From Bacteroidales bacterium (GTDB taxonomy: Bacteria; Bacteroidota; Bacteroidia; Bacteroidales; PUMT01), in NCBI GenBank assembly GCA_007132365.1, contig SLOS01000406.1:1-7082 (forward strand): a stretch of DNA of 7,082 bases, written 5' to 3'. The position numbers were made by a program, and so were the translations under genes. Positions 1 through 6,724 of this stretch are shown in pieces. Under the pieces are notes generated by a model, which worked only from the letters and a program-made list of their open reading frames with translations, was not told where the DNA came from and ran no database searches. Each line of letters opens with the position of its first letter. The first letter of the stretch is position 1.

Positions 1-2
1 CG

Positions 3-362
3 GTATCACAGTTGCTTGATCAGGAAGAAATTGACCGGATAGTCCAGAAGACCCGACAGGGAGGCGGTGATCTTGTAAAACTTATTGGCACCTCTGCCTG
101 GTATGCACCCGGAGCTGCAGCCGCACTTATGGTAGAGGCAATTGCACATGACCAGCACCGTATTTTTTCAATCTGTGCTTATGTTAGCGGAGAATACGGT
201 ATCAGGGATCTTTATCTTGGTGTTCCCGTTAAGCTGGGTAGAACAGGTGTAGAACAGGTCCTGGAAATAGAGCTGGATGAAAATGAAAAACAACTTCTTC
301 ATGATTCGGCCTGTTCTGTCCGCAGGTTAAAGAAAACACTTGACGACATGAATCTATTCTGA
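3..362 (+). CDS. mdh: Malate dehydrogenase, C-terminal part (5' end outside window)
   Basis: Oxidises L-malate to oxaloacetate with NAD+ in the TCA cycle, in the cytoplasm. The reading frame is open from base 3 and ends at TGA 360-362, leaving about 119 residues of the C-terminal substrate-binding domain. Family-typical stretches are TRQGGGDLVKLIG, then SAWYAPGAAAALMVEAI (usually S-A-Y/W-YAPAAA in LDH-like malate dehydrogenases), and SGEYGIRDLYLGVPVKLGR followed by G-V-E-Q-V-L-E-I-E-L. The Rossmann domain and the catalytic Asp/His/Arg residues lie upstream and cannot be checked. Lactate dehydrogenase belongs to the same superfamily, but the EYG-x-x-D-x-Y-x-GVPV segment and the GGGD loop favour malate dehydrogenase. 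The true start is not in the window; the TTG at 12 is simply an internal Leu codon. No strong terminator follows; the next gene starts 198 nt downstream with its own candidate promoter. Confidence 0.93.
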   Translation, partial: VSQLLDQEEIDRIVQKTRQGGGDLVKLIGTSAWYAPGAAAALMVEAIAHDQHRIFSICAYVSGEYGIRDLYLGVPVKLGRTGVEQVLEIELDENEKQLLHDSACSVRRLKKTLDDMNLF

Positions 363-499
363 CCTTATCAGCCATCCGCGCAGATCCCGGGATTATCGCA
401 AGAAAACCGGTCTCTTTTAAAATAAAAAAGCAATTGTAAAGTTTTAGACATAAGGCTTATTTGGTTGCTGTTAAACGTGGCGTTTACAAAAAAAAATAA

Positions 500-507
500 T
501 ATATTTG
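500..507 (+). promoter_or_regulatory. Candidate Bacteroidota sigma-ABfr -7 element for secDF-tatA
   Basis: TATATTTG matches the Bacteroidota -7 consensus TAnnTTTG exactly and sits 53 nt before the secDF ATG. That would place the transcription start near 512-515 and leave a leader of roughly 45-50 nt. It is preceded by an A-tract (488-496). The -33 element is weak: GTGG at 477-480 lies at the expected 19-nt spacing but is a poor match to TTTG. A small inverted repeat, TAAACG-TGG-CGTTTA (472-486), overlaps the -33 position and could be an operator or chance. The leader has no clear Shine-Dalgarno sequence but is A-rich just before the start, as is usual in this phylum. Confidence 0.45.
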
Positions 508-560
508 CGCCACAATTCAGGAGTTGGCAAAATAGTCATTATCTATAAATAAACTAAGAA

Positions 561-3500
561 ATGCAGAACAAAGGAGCAGTGAAACTGCTGGCAATTGCTT
601 TGGCCCTGGTGAGCTTCTACCAGTTAACTTTTACTTATGTTACAAGGAAAGTAGAAAGAGAGGCAGCTGCATATGCACAGGGAGACCCGGTAAGGGAAGA
701 GGCTTACCTGGACTCGATGATGAGGGAGGTTGTTTACAATTTTCTGGGCATCCGGCAATATACCTACAGGGAAGCCAAGGAGAGAGAGATAAATCTGGGA
801 CTGGACCTGCGTGGAGGGATGAACGTTACCCTTGAGGTCTCTTCCTATGAGATAATAAGGGCGCTTTCCAATTACAGCACTGACCCCACTTTCGTTGAAG
901 CACTTAACCTGGCCCGTGAATACCAGAGAACAAGCACCGAAGATTTCATTACCCTCTTTGGCAGGGCCTTTGAGACAGTTGATCCGAACGCACAGCTGGC
1001 TGCCATATTCAGCACTGTTGAACTAAGGGACAGGATCAGCTTTAATTCGACCAACCAGGAGGTTCTTAACGTGATCCGGCGTGAGGCGGAGAATGCAATA
1101 GACAACTCCTTTAACATACTTCGCAGCCGGATCGACCGGTTCGGTGTTGCCCAGCCCAATATACAGAAACTGGAAACACACGGCCGTATTCTTGTAGAGC
1201 TACCCGGGGTTAAAGAACCGGAAAGGGTAAGGTCGCTGCTCCAGGGTACGGCAAATCTTGAATTCTGGGAAACATTTGAAAATCAGGAAATATATCCTTA
1301 CCTGCTTCAGGCAAACGAACGCATTAAAGAGATAGAGGAAGCCCGCAGAGCACTGGCAAGACCCGGAGAACCTGCTGAAACTGTCGATCCCGATGAGCCG
1401 GAACTCCTCGATGAACTGACACGGGCAGAAGAACTCAGTGCCCGGGAAGAATCTCTGCTTGATCTGCTTGAAAGGGATACAACAGAGATTGATCCGGACA
1501 TGACACCTGACCAGATGATGGCGGACTTTCCGCTGTTCAGCATACTTAATCCGAGCACAGGTCCCGACGGGCAGCTTATGGGCGGTTCTGTCATAGGCAT
1601 AGCAGAATACCGTGATACCGCAAGGGTCAATGAATACCTCAACATGCCCCAGGTACGCCAGCTTTTTCCCCGGAACATCCGGTTTTACTGGGGAGTCAAA
1701 CCTCCGCGCTGGGATGCCACCGAGTCATTTCATGAGCTCCATGCCATAAAGGTTACCAGCCGGGACGGGAGGCCCCCCCTTGACGGAGATGTTATTACTG
1801 ATGCCAGGGTGGAATTCGGGCACACACAGGCTACGGCTGAAGTTACCATGGCAATGAATGCAGAAGGTGCAAGGATATGGGCAAGGCTCACAAGGGATAA
1901 TGTTGGTCAAAGCATAGCTATCGTTCTGGATGACTATGTTTACTCTGCCCCAAGGGTTAACCAGGAGATTACCGGCGGCAGGTCACAGATTACCGGCGAC
2001 TTTTCCATACAGGAAGCCCAGGACCTTGCAAACGTTCTGAGGTCAGGTGCTTTGCCGGCCCCGGCAAGAATCATCCAGGAGGCCATAGTTGGACCGTCTC
2101 TCGGTCAGGAGGCTATCAGTGCCGGGCTCAGCTCCTTTCTGATCGCCTTTTTTGTAGTACTGATCTACATGGTAATATACTACAGCAGAAAAGCAGGCCT
2201 GGTGGCCGACATAGCCCTTATAATCAACATGTTCTTTATTATGGGAGTGCTGGCCTCACTGGGAGCAACACTCACACTGCCGGGTATTGCCGGTATCGTT
2301 CTGACAATCGGGATGTCGGTTGATGCCAATGTTCTGATCTTCGAAAGGATCAGGGAAGAGATAAAATCAGGAAAAGGCTTGCGGCTTGCCGTATCGGACG
2401 GTTACAAAAATGCATACTCTGCCATAATTGACGCCAATGTCACTACGCTGCTAACCGGTATTATCCTTTACATATTCGGAACAGGCCCCATCCAGGGTTT
2501 TGCAACAACACTGGTTATTGGCATATGTACCTCCCTGTTCTCAGCTATTTTTATTACCAGGCTGATTTTCCTCTGGTTCCTTGACAGGAACAAAACAATC
2601 ACCTTCGCAACAAGGCTTACACAGGATGCCTTCAAGAATGTTCATATCAGATTTATTGAAAAGCGAAAGATTTTTTATGTTGTTTCAGGAGTAATCATTG
2701 CCATTGGCATTGCCTCCCTGTTTACCAGGGGACTGAGCCAGGGAATTGACTTCACCGGGGGACGGACCTACATCGTTCGTTTTGACGAAAACGTCAACAC
2801 CACAGAAATACAAAGTTCACTCTTCAATGTCTTTGGAGAGGGAACAGCAGTCATAACCTTCGGGGGAGATGACCAGATAAGGGTCTCTACCAACTTCAGG
2901 ATTGATGAGGTGGATCCTGAGGTTGACCAGGAGATAGAGGAGCTGCTTTATCAGGGTTTAAGTCCCTATCTTGGAGAAGATGTCACCTTTGCACAGTTTA
3001 TGAGCGATTATCGCCAGCGATCTGAGAAGGTCGGGCCTTCAATTGCCCAGGATATAAAGGTGCAGGCTGTATATGCAATTTTCTTTGCACTTTTAATTAT
3101 GTTTCTCTATATGTTTATCCGGTTCAAGAACTGGCAGTTCGGACTGGGTGCTGTTTCAGCGGTAGGGCATGATGTTCTGATTGTACTGGGGATATTCTCC
3201 ATCGCCCACGGAATATTGCCATTCTCTCTCGAGATAGACCAGGCATTTATCGCAGCCATACTGACCGTGGTGGGATACTCGATAAACGATACCGTAGTTG
3301 TGTTTGACCGGATCAGGGAGTATTTCAAGCTCTATCCCAAAAGGGAAAGAAGCGAAGTCTATAATCTGGCACTTAACAGCACCTTAAGCCGGACCTTCAG
3401 CACCTCGCTGAGCACATTCTTTGTTTTACTTGCTATTTTCCTCTTTGGCGGGGAGGTAATCCGCGGATTTATCTTTGCTCTCCTTATTGGTGTTGTTGTA

Positions 3501-3662
3501 GGTACATATTCATCGCTTTTCATTGCAACACCAGTGGTATTTGATTCGATCGGAAGGCTGAAAAAGGTAAGGCAAAGGCAGGCACAATTGCAAACACAAA
3601 GGCAGTCACAAAAGCAGACACAAAGGCAGGCACAATTACAAACACAAAAGCAGGCGAGATGA
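561..3662 (+). CDS. secDF: Protein translocase subunit SecDF (fused SecD-SecF)
   Basis: Inner-membrane accessory motor of the Sec translocon. It uses the proton motive force to pull secreted proteins out on the periplasmic side. The protein has 1,033 residues and is a natural SecD-SecF fusion. SecD half: TM1 about residues 6-26, motif LGLDLRGG at 79-86, periplasmic P1 domain to about 500 ending in LRSGALPAP (493-501), then five TM helices (about 517-690) with GMSVDANVLIFERIREE. Asp588 is the equivalent of the proton-relay Asp of SecD TM4. SecF half: TM about 703-722, GIDFTGG at 728-734, VGPS at 824-827, and GYSINDTVVVFDRIRE with relay Asp910. P1 carries an acidic, helix-prone insertion at about 251-320. 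The last 29 residues (1005-1033) are a Gln-rich repeat tail not expected for the family. ATG 561 is the natural start because TM1 follows directly. The stop codon overlaps the start of tatA. Confidence 0.97.
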   Translation: MQNKGAVKLLAIALALVSFYQLTFTYVTRKVEREAAAYAQGDPVREEAYLDSMMREVVYNFLGIRQYTYREAKEREINLGLDLRGGMNVTLEVSSYEIIRALSNYSTDPTFVEALNLAREYQRTSTEDFITLFGRAFETVDPNAQLAAIFSTVELRDRISFNSTNQEVLNVIRREAENAIDNSFNILRSRIDRFGVAQPNIQKLETHGRILVELPGVKEPERVRSLLQGTANLEFWETFENQEIYPYLLQANERIKEIEEARRALARPGEPAETVDPDEPELLDELTRAEELSAREESLLDLLERDTTEIDPDMTPDQMMADFPLFSILNPSTGPDGQLMGGSVIGIAEYRDTARVNEYLNMPQVRQLFPRNIRFYWGVKPPRWDATESFHELHAIKVTSRDGRPPLDGDVITDARVEFGHTQATAEVTMAMNAEGARIWARLTRDNVGQSIAIVLDDYVYSAPRVNQEITGGRSQITGDFSIQEAQDLANVLRSGALPAPARIIQEAIVGPSLGQEAISAGLSSFLIAFFVVLIYMVIYYSRKAGLVADIALIINMFFIMGVLASLGATLTLPGIAGIVLTIGMSVDANVLIFERIREEIKSGKGLRLAVSDGYKNAYSAIIDANVTTLLTGIILYIFGTGPIQGFATTLVIGICTSLFSAIFITRLIFLWFLDRNKTITFATRLTQDAFKNVHIRFIEKRKIFYVVSGVIIAIGIASLFTRGLSQGIDFTGGRTYIVRFDENVNTTEIQSSLFNVFGEGTAVITFGGDDQIRVSTNFRIDEVDPEVDQEIEELLYQGLSPYLGEDVTFAQFMSDYRQRSEKVGPSIAQDIKVQAVYAIFFALLIMFLYMFIRFKNWQFGLGAVSAVGHDVLIVLGIFSIAHGILPFSLEIDQAFIAAILTVVGYSINDTVVVFDRIREYFKLYPKRERSEVYNLALNSTLSRTFSTSLSTFFVLLAIFLFGGEVIRGFIFALLIGVVVGTYSSLFIATPVVFDSIGRLKKVRQRQAQLQTQRQSQKQTQRQAQLQTQKQAR
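3573..3656 (+). repeat. Seven 12-nt tandem units coding for the Gln-rich SecDF tail
   Basis: Seven consecutive 12-nt units with approximate consensus CAAARGCAGRCA, in frame with secDF. They encode QRQA, QLQT, QRQS, QKQT, QRQA, QLQT and QKQA, so each unit reads Gln-x-Gln-small. Units 1 and 5 are identical and units 2 and 6 differ by one base, showing a higher-order 48-nt duplication (3573-3620 copied into 3621-3656, truncated). Only one codon (AGA, Arg) separates the last unit from the stop. Since 12 is divisible by 3, gain or loss of units changes tail length without breaking the frame or the overlap with tatA. The tail follows the last SecF helix and should lie in the cytoplasm; with the preceding KKVR it has nine Lys/Arg and no acidic residue. 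Confidence 0.95.
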
Positions 3663-4129
3663 TGGCGAGCATACTGTTTATAAGTGGTTCGGAGGTATTC
3701 ATTGTTCTTATTGTCGTATTGCTTCTTTTTGGATCCAAAAAAATCCCCGAACTGGCCAAGGGACTCGGCAAAGGAATGAAAGAATTCAAAAGGGCAACCG
3801 AGGATATCAAAAGAGAGCTTCACGATAGCACATCCGGCATCCGCGAAAGCGCAAATGAGATCCGAAGGGACATTGACGAGGTGACAAATAAGATTGGAGA
3901 CACATCGGATATTCGTGAAAACACCCATGAGATCCGAAAGGATATGGATCAGTTGAAAAGCAAGATCGATGATATTGACATACCTGAGAACCCAAAAGCC
4001 CCGGAGAGCGTGAAAACCCACGATTCCCAGGTTAACCCCGAAGCCCCGGAGAGCGGAAAAAGTCACGACACACCGGTAGACCCCGAAGCCCCGGAGGAGA
4101 TTAACAGGGACAAAGACCAGGTTGATTGA
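3659..4129 (+). CDS. tatA: Sec-independent (twin-arginine) translocase subunit TatA
   Basis: Forms the size-adaptable pore that moves folded twin-arginine proteins across the inner membrane together with TatC. The 156-residue product has a short N-terminal TM helix (about 11-24) with a polar Glu12 at its start, the hallmark FG hinge (Phe24-Gly25), and the amphipathic helix KKIPELAKGLGKGMKEFKRA (27-46). FG rather than GP at the hinge supports TatA over TatB. Residues 47-106 form a charged, likely helical region containing a 24-residue duplication, and 111-155 are three 15-residue Pro/Glu-rich repeats, making it longer than the roughly 60-90 residues common for TatA. The start is ATG 3659, whose ATGA overlaps the secDF stop, so translation is probably coupled; ATG 3662 directly after is an equally possible start. 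No tatC lies in the window. A strong terminator follows about 80 nt downstream. Confidence 0.93.
   Translation: MMASILFISGSEVFIVLIVVLLLFGSKKIPELAKGLGKGMKEFKRATEDIKRELHDSTSGIRESANEIRRDIDEVTNKIGDTSDIRENTHEIRKDMDQLKSKIDDIDIPENPKAPESVKTHDSQVNPEAPESGKSHDTPVDPEAPEEINRDKDQVD
3833..3976 (+). repeat. Two 72-nt tandem units in tatA (24-residue helical repeat)
   Basis: Copies at 3833-3904 and 3905-3976 match at about 48 of 72 bases by hand count. They encode residues 59-82 and 83-106. Aligned key positions are S-x-I-R-E-x-x-x-E-I-R-[RK]-D-[IM]-D, then x-x-K-I near the end. Ile/Met/Leu/Val spacing of 3-4 and 7 suggests an amphipathic helix or coiled coil extending the TatA amphipathic helix. A related partial unit, DIKREL, precedes it at residues 49-54. 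The divergence between copies implies an older duplication kept under selection for charge pattern. Confidence 0.85.
3989..4123 (+). repeat. Three 45-nt tandem units in tatA (15-residue acidic Pro-rich tail)
   Basis: Copies at 3989-4033, 4034-4078 and 4079-4123 encode residues 111-125, 126-140 and 141-155. The shared start of each unit is [ND]P[KE]APE and each ends in Val. Copies 1 and 2 agree at about 34 of 45 bases and copies 2 and 3 at about 28, so copy 3 is the most diverged; the GCCCCGGAG core is the same in all three. The segment is rich in Pro, Glu and Asp (net about -7 including the final Asp156), looks disordered and should be cytoplasmic. The stop follows one codon after the third unit. 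Confidence 0.9.
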
Positions 4130-4206
4130 GCCGTCAGAATAACTCCTCTTTATGTGACAGGATTATTTAACGGTGTTATTGACAACAAAAAATATTAAGA
4201 GGGTAA

Positions 4207-4250
4207 AGATTGCCTGAAATTAATTAATTTCAAGCAATCTTTTTACTTTT
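4207..4250 (+). terminator. Rho-independent terminator after tatA
   Basis: A 15-bp stem pairs AGATTGCCTGAAATT (4207-4221) with AATTTCAAGCAATCT (4226-4240). There is one C-A mismatch and a 4-nt loop, and a T-rich run (TTTTTACTTTT, about 4240-4250) follows immediately. It lies about 80 nt after the tatA stop and 26 nt before the exchanger start, so it should end the secDF-tatA transcript. GGGT at 4201-4204 can also pair with ACCC at 4252-4255, which could lengthen the structure across the T-run. Confidence 0.85.
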
Positions 4251-4275
4251 AACCCGGATTACCAATGGATATCTT

Positions 4276-5208
4276 ATGGATTATTTTTACCTGATACTGG
4301 GATTTACCGTATTGCTCATCAGTGGCGACCTGCTGGTAAAAAGCGGTGTGGCACTTTCCAGCCATTTCCGTATTTCCACTCTTGTAATAGGAGTTACAGT
4401 TGTATCATTGGGCACCTCTGCACCGGAGCTTGTAGTTAGTATAGGTGCCGCCCTGAAAAACCACCCTGATATCGCAATTGGTAACGTTATCGGGTCAAAC
4501 ATTTCAAATATTGCCCTGGTTCTAGGCCTTACAGCGATAATTATTAAAATACCCGTAAGTAAAACAACTGTAAGGTTTGACTGGCCTTATATGATGTTTG
4601 CCAGTATTCTGTTTTACCTGTTCGTGATAAACGGAAGACTTTCATTTCCTGAGGGGCTCATATTCATTATCCTTCTGCTGGTTTTCATATTCTGGTCAAT
4701 CCGCCAGTCCAGGCTTGAAATGTCACGTATCGAGCATGTTTTTGAAAAAGCCCGTTACTCTCTCGCCCTGTCAGTAATTCTGCTTGTTCTCTCTTCAGCA
4801 GGCCTTTTTATCGGGGCCTCCTGGCTTGTAGATGGCGCAGAATCAATTGCCCTCAGGTTTGGCGTAAGTGAAAGGGTCATTTCAGTAACCATCATTGCTT
4901 TCGGTACAAGTGTGCCTGAACTGGCTACTTCGTTTATAGCGGCTTTAAAGAAACAACTGGATGTATCTATCGGGAACATAATCGGATCAAATATTTTTAA
5001 TATCCTGGGAATTCTGGGTGCCACCAGCATGATAAAGACCCTGACGGTAAACATAGAAATGAAATTCGATGTCCTCTGGATGCTGGCATTATCGATCCTG
5101 CTGTTATTATTTATGCTGCCCTGCGGTAAAGCTTTCATTAACCGCTGGAAAGGGATAGCCCTTTTAGTGACATATATATTCTATATTTTTATCGTTTTCA
5201 GAACTTGA
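4276..5208 (+). CDS. Sodium/calcium exchanger family protein (CaCA superfamily, YrbG-like)
   Basis: Inner-membrane antiporter of 310 residues, probably extruding Ca2+ in exchange for Na+ (or H+/K+). It has the inverted-repeat structure of the CaCA superfamily, with about ten TM helices. The alpha-1 repeat has SLGTSAPELVVS (44-55, Glu51) and GNVIGSN (69-75). The alpha-2 repeat has AFGTSVPELATS (208-219, Glu215) and GNIIGSN (233-239). These Glu, Ser and Asn residues line the ion site in characterised archaeal homologues. A short charged cytoplasmic loop (about 142-162) separates the two halves. The length fits bacterial YrbG-type members. The ion actually carried cannot be read from the sequence. 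ATG 4276 is chosen because the N-terminal TM begins at once; an earlier ATG at 4265 is in another frame and stops after nine codons. The gene follows the tatA terminator and begins a close-set run with lolD 26 nt downstream. Confidence 0.93.
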   Translation: MDYFYLILGFTVLLISGDLLVKSGVALSSHFRISTLVIGVTVVSLGTSAPELVVSIGAALKNHPDIAIGNVIGSNISNIALVLGLTAIIIKIPVSKTTVRFDWPYMMFASILFYLFVINGRLSFPEGLIFIILLLVFIFWSIRQSRLEMSRIEHVFEKARYSLALSVILLVLSSAGLFIGASWLVDGAESIALRFGVSERVISVTIIAFGTSVPELATSFIAALKKQLDVSIGNIIGSNIFNILGILGATSMIKTLTVNIEMKFDVLWMLALSILLLLFMLPCGKAFINRWKGIALLVTYIFYIFIVFRT

Positions 5209-5234
5209 CCTGGTATTAAAAACAGAAATAATCA

Positions 5235-5933
5235 ATGCACGCTTCAATGATCAAAGCAGAAAAAATAAGCAAATCGTACGGACAACTGCTGGTTCTGAAA
5301 GGGATTGACCTCAGCGTCGAAAAAGGGGAGGTAATATCTATCGTAGGTGCAAGCGGTGCGGGTAAAACCACCTTTCTCCAGATACTGGGCACTTTGAGTA
5401 AACCTGATAATGGCCGGGTAATAATCAACAACACCGATTACAGGACCCTTAACGACAAACAGCTGGCCGCATTCAGGAACAGGAACATCGGCTTTGTATT
5501 TCAGTTTCATCACCTGTTACCTGAGTTCACTGCTTTCGAAAATGTCTGCATACCTGCACATATTGCAAAAATACCGGTTAATGAAGCAGAGGAGAAAGCA
5601 CGGGAAATACTTGGTTTCCTGAATCTTGGCGACCGGATGGATCATAAGCCGAAAGAGTTGTCGGGAGGTGAACAGCAAAGGGTAGCCGTTGCAAGGGCAT
5701 TGATAAACGACCCTGCAGTACTGCTTGCGGATGAGCCATCGGGCAACCTGGATTCCAAAAATAAAAATGAGCTTCACAGTCTCTTTTTTTCCCTCCGTAA
5801 AAAATTCAACCAGACCATCATCATAGTAACTCATGATATGGGTCTTGCCCAAATGGCCGACAGGTGCCTGACCATGCATGACGGAAAAATAGTGGATGAA
5901 AAAAAGAAACAGATGCGGGATCGAAAATCATAA
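5235..5933 (+). CDS. lolD: ABC transporter ATP-binding protein, LolD-type (lipoprotein release)
   Basis: ATPase subunit of 232 residues, probably powering release of lipoproteins from the inner membrane toward the outer membrane. It is complete: Walker A GASGAGKTT (38-46), Q-loop Gln90 in FVFQFHHLLPEFTAFENV, signature LSGGEQQRVAVARAL (142-156), Walker B VLLADEPSGNLD (162-173) and switch His200 in IIVTHD. The FQFHHLLPEFTAxENV segment and the DEPSGNLD Walker B extension are typical of the LolD/MacB/FtsE group; HHLLPEFTA favours LolD. No LolC/LolE-like permease is adjacent, so its partner must be encoded elsewhere. The start may be ATG 5235 or ATG 5247; the latter gives MIKAEKISKSYG, closer to the usual family N-terminus. 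The lysine-rich C-terminal end is unremarkable. The next gene begins 8 nt after the stop. Confidence 0.88.
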   Translation: MHASMIKAEKISKSYGQLLVLKGIDLSVEKGEVISIVGASGAGKTTFLQILGTLSKPDNGRVIINNTDYRTLNDKQLAAFRNRNIGFVFQFHHLLPEFTAFENVCIPAHIAKIPVNEAEEKAREILGFLNLGDRMDHKPKELSGGEQQRVAVARALINDPAVLLADEPSGNLDSKNKNELHSLFFSLRKKFNQTIIIVTHDMGLAQMADRCLTMHDGKIVDEKKKQMRDRKS

Positions 5934-5941
5934 ATCTGATT

Positions 5942-6718
5942 ATGAGCCATTTGCCCATAAATGAGCTGAAAGACTTTCTGGATGAAAAATACCGGCAGTA
6001 TAACCGTATTGAATTTATCACTTCAGACCCGGTAAGCATACCCCACTCCTTCACAGAAGAGAATGATATTGAAATATCAGCGTTCCTGTCTGCCATCATT
6101 GCCTGGGGTCAGCGCAGAACCATAATAAATAATGCCAGGCAACTGATGGAACTGATGGGAAACAGTCCGCATCAATTCATAATGTCAGCTTCAAAAGCAG
6201 ACACGGCTCCACTTAAAAAATTTAAGCACAGGACATTCAATGGCGAAGACCTGCTCTATTTCATTCAGTCACTGCAAAACATTTACCGCAACCATGGCGG
6301 GATGAAAAGTGTTTTTGAGGAACTCTATCTTCAGAACCGTTCAATTTACCATACAATATGCCGGTTCCGCAGCCTGTTCCTCTCTTTGCCCCACCCCGGC
6401 AGGACCAGTAAGCACATTTCAAACCCCGGAAAAGGGTCATCAGCGAAAAGGATAAACATGTTCCTGCGCTGGATGGTAAGGAAAGACAAAAACGGAGTGG
6501 ATTTCGGCATATGGAAAAGTATTGACACTAATGCTCTGCAGGTGCCCCTGGATGTGCATACAGGGAATGTGTCGAGGAAACTGGGCCTGCTGCAGCGAAC
6601 GCAAAACGACTGGAAGGCTGTTGAGGAGCTTACCGGGGCATTGCGGACTTTCGACAGGGATGACCCTGTTAAATATGACTTCGCCCTTTTCGGGCTAGGT
6701 GTTTTTGAAAAATTCTGA
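5942..6718 (+). CDS. TIGR02757 family protein (DUF2400), function unknown
   Basis: Predicted soluble protein of 258 residues. Recognised from SFTEENDIEISAFLSAIIAWGQR (36-58), KFKHRTFNGEDLLYFI (93-108), SSAKRINMFLRWMVRKD (166-182), VDFGIW (186-191), VPLDVHTGNVSRKLGLL (201-217) and FDRDDPVKYDFALFGLGV (237-254), all characteristic of this family. No signal peptide or TM segment is evident. The family has no established function that I know of. The stretch around PGKGSSAKRINMF (162-174) followed by LDVHTGNVSRKLGL (203-216) resembles the Lys-containing hairpin and the catalytic-Asp segment of HhH-GPD DNA glycosylases, which suggests a DNA-repair-like fold; this is inference. It lies 8 nt after lolD and 6 nt before trmN6, so it is probably co-transcribed. 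The length appears complete. Confidence 0.88.
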   Translation: MSHLPINELKDFLDEKYRQYNRIEFITSDPVSIPHSFTEENDIEISAFLSAIIAWGQRRTIINNARQLMELMGNSPHQFIMSASKADTAPLKKFKHRTFNGEDLLYFIQSLQNIYRNHGGMKSVFEELYLQNRSIYHTICRFRSLFLSLPHPGRTSKHISNPGKGSSAKRINMFLRWMVRKDKNGVDFGIWKSIDTNALQVPLDVHTGNVSRKLGLLQRTQNDWKAVEELTGALRTFDRDDPVKYDFALFGLGVFEKF

Positions 6719-6724
6719 GCTGCA

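Noticed and set aside
384..393. Palindrome ATCCCGGGAT after mdh as a terminator
   Set aside because: It has no loop of useful size and no T-run follows; the stem is too short to call.
450..460. Odd palindrome ATAAG-G-CTTAT upstream of secDF as an operator
   Set aside because: Only five base pairs in AT-rich DNA with no second copy nearby; chance is likely.
3359..4066. A long open frame on the - strand (235 codons) across the secDF-tatA junction
   Set aside because: It is antisense to two clear genes, its product is Cys/Phe-rich low-complexity sequence produced by reading the repeats backward, and it shows no family motif.
3573..4123. Repeats at the secDF-tatA junction as a CRISPR array or mobile-element end
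   Set aside because: The units are directly adjacent without spacers, are in frame with the two genes, and differ in unit length; there are no inverted ends or transposase.
4179..4210. TTGACA (4179-4184) with TAAAGAT (4204-4210) as a promoter for the exchanger
   Set aside because: The spacing is about 19 nt, the -10 match is poor, and Bacteroidota use a different consensus; support is too weak to list.
4265..4294. Nine-codon mini-frame (ATG 4265 to TGA) overlapping the exchanger start in another frame
   Set aside because: It arises from the nearby repeated ATGGAT; without a ribosome site or conservation data it is most likely chance, although a leader-peptide role cannot be excluded.
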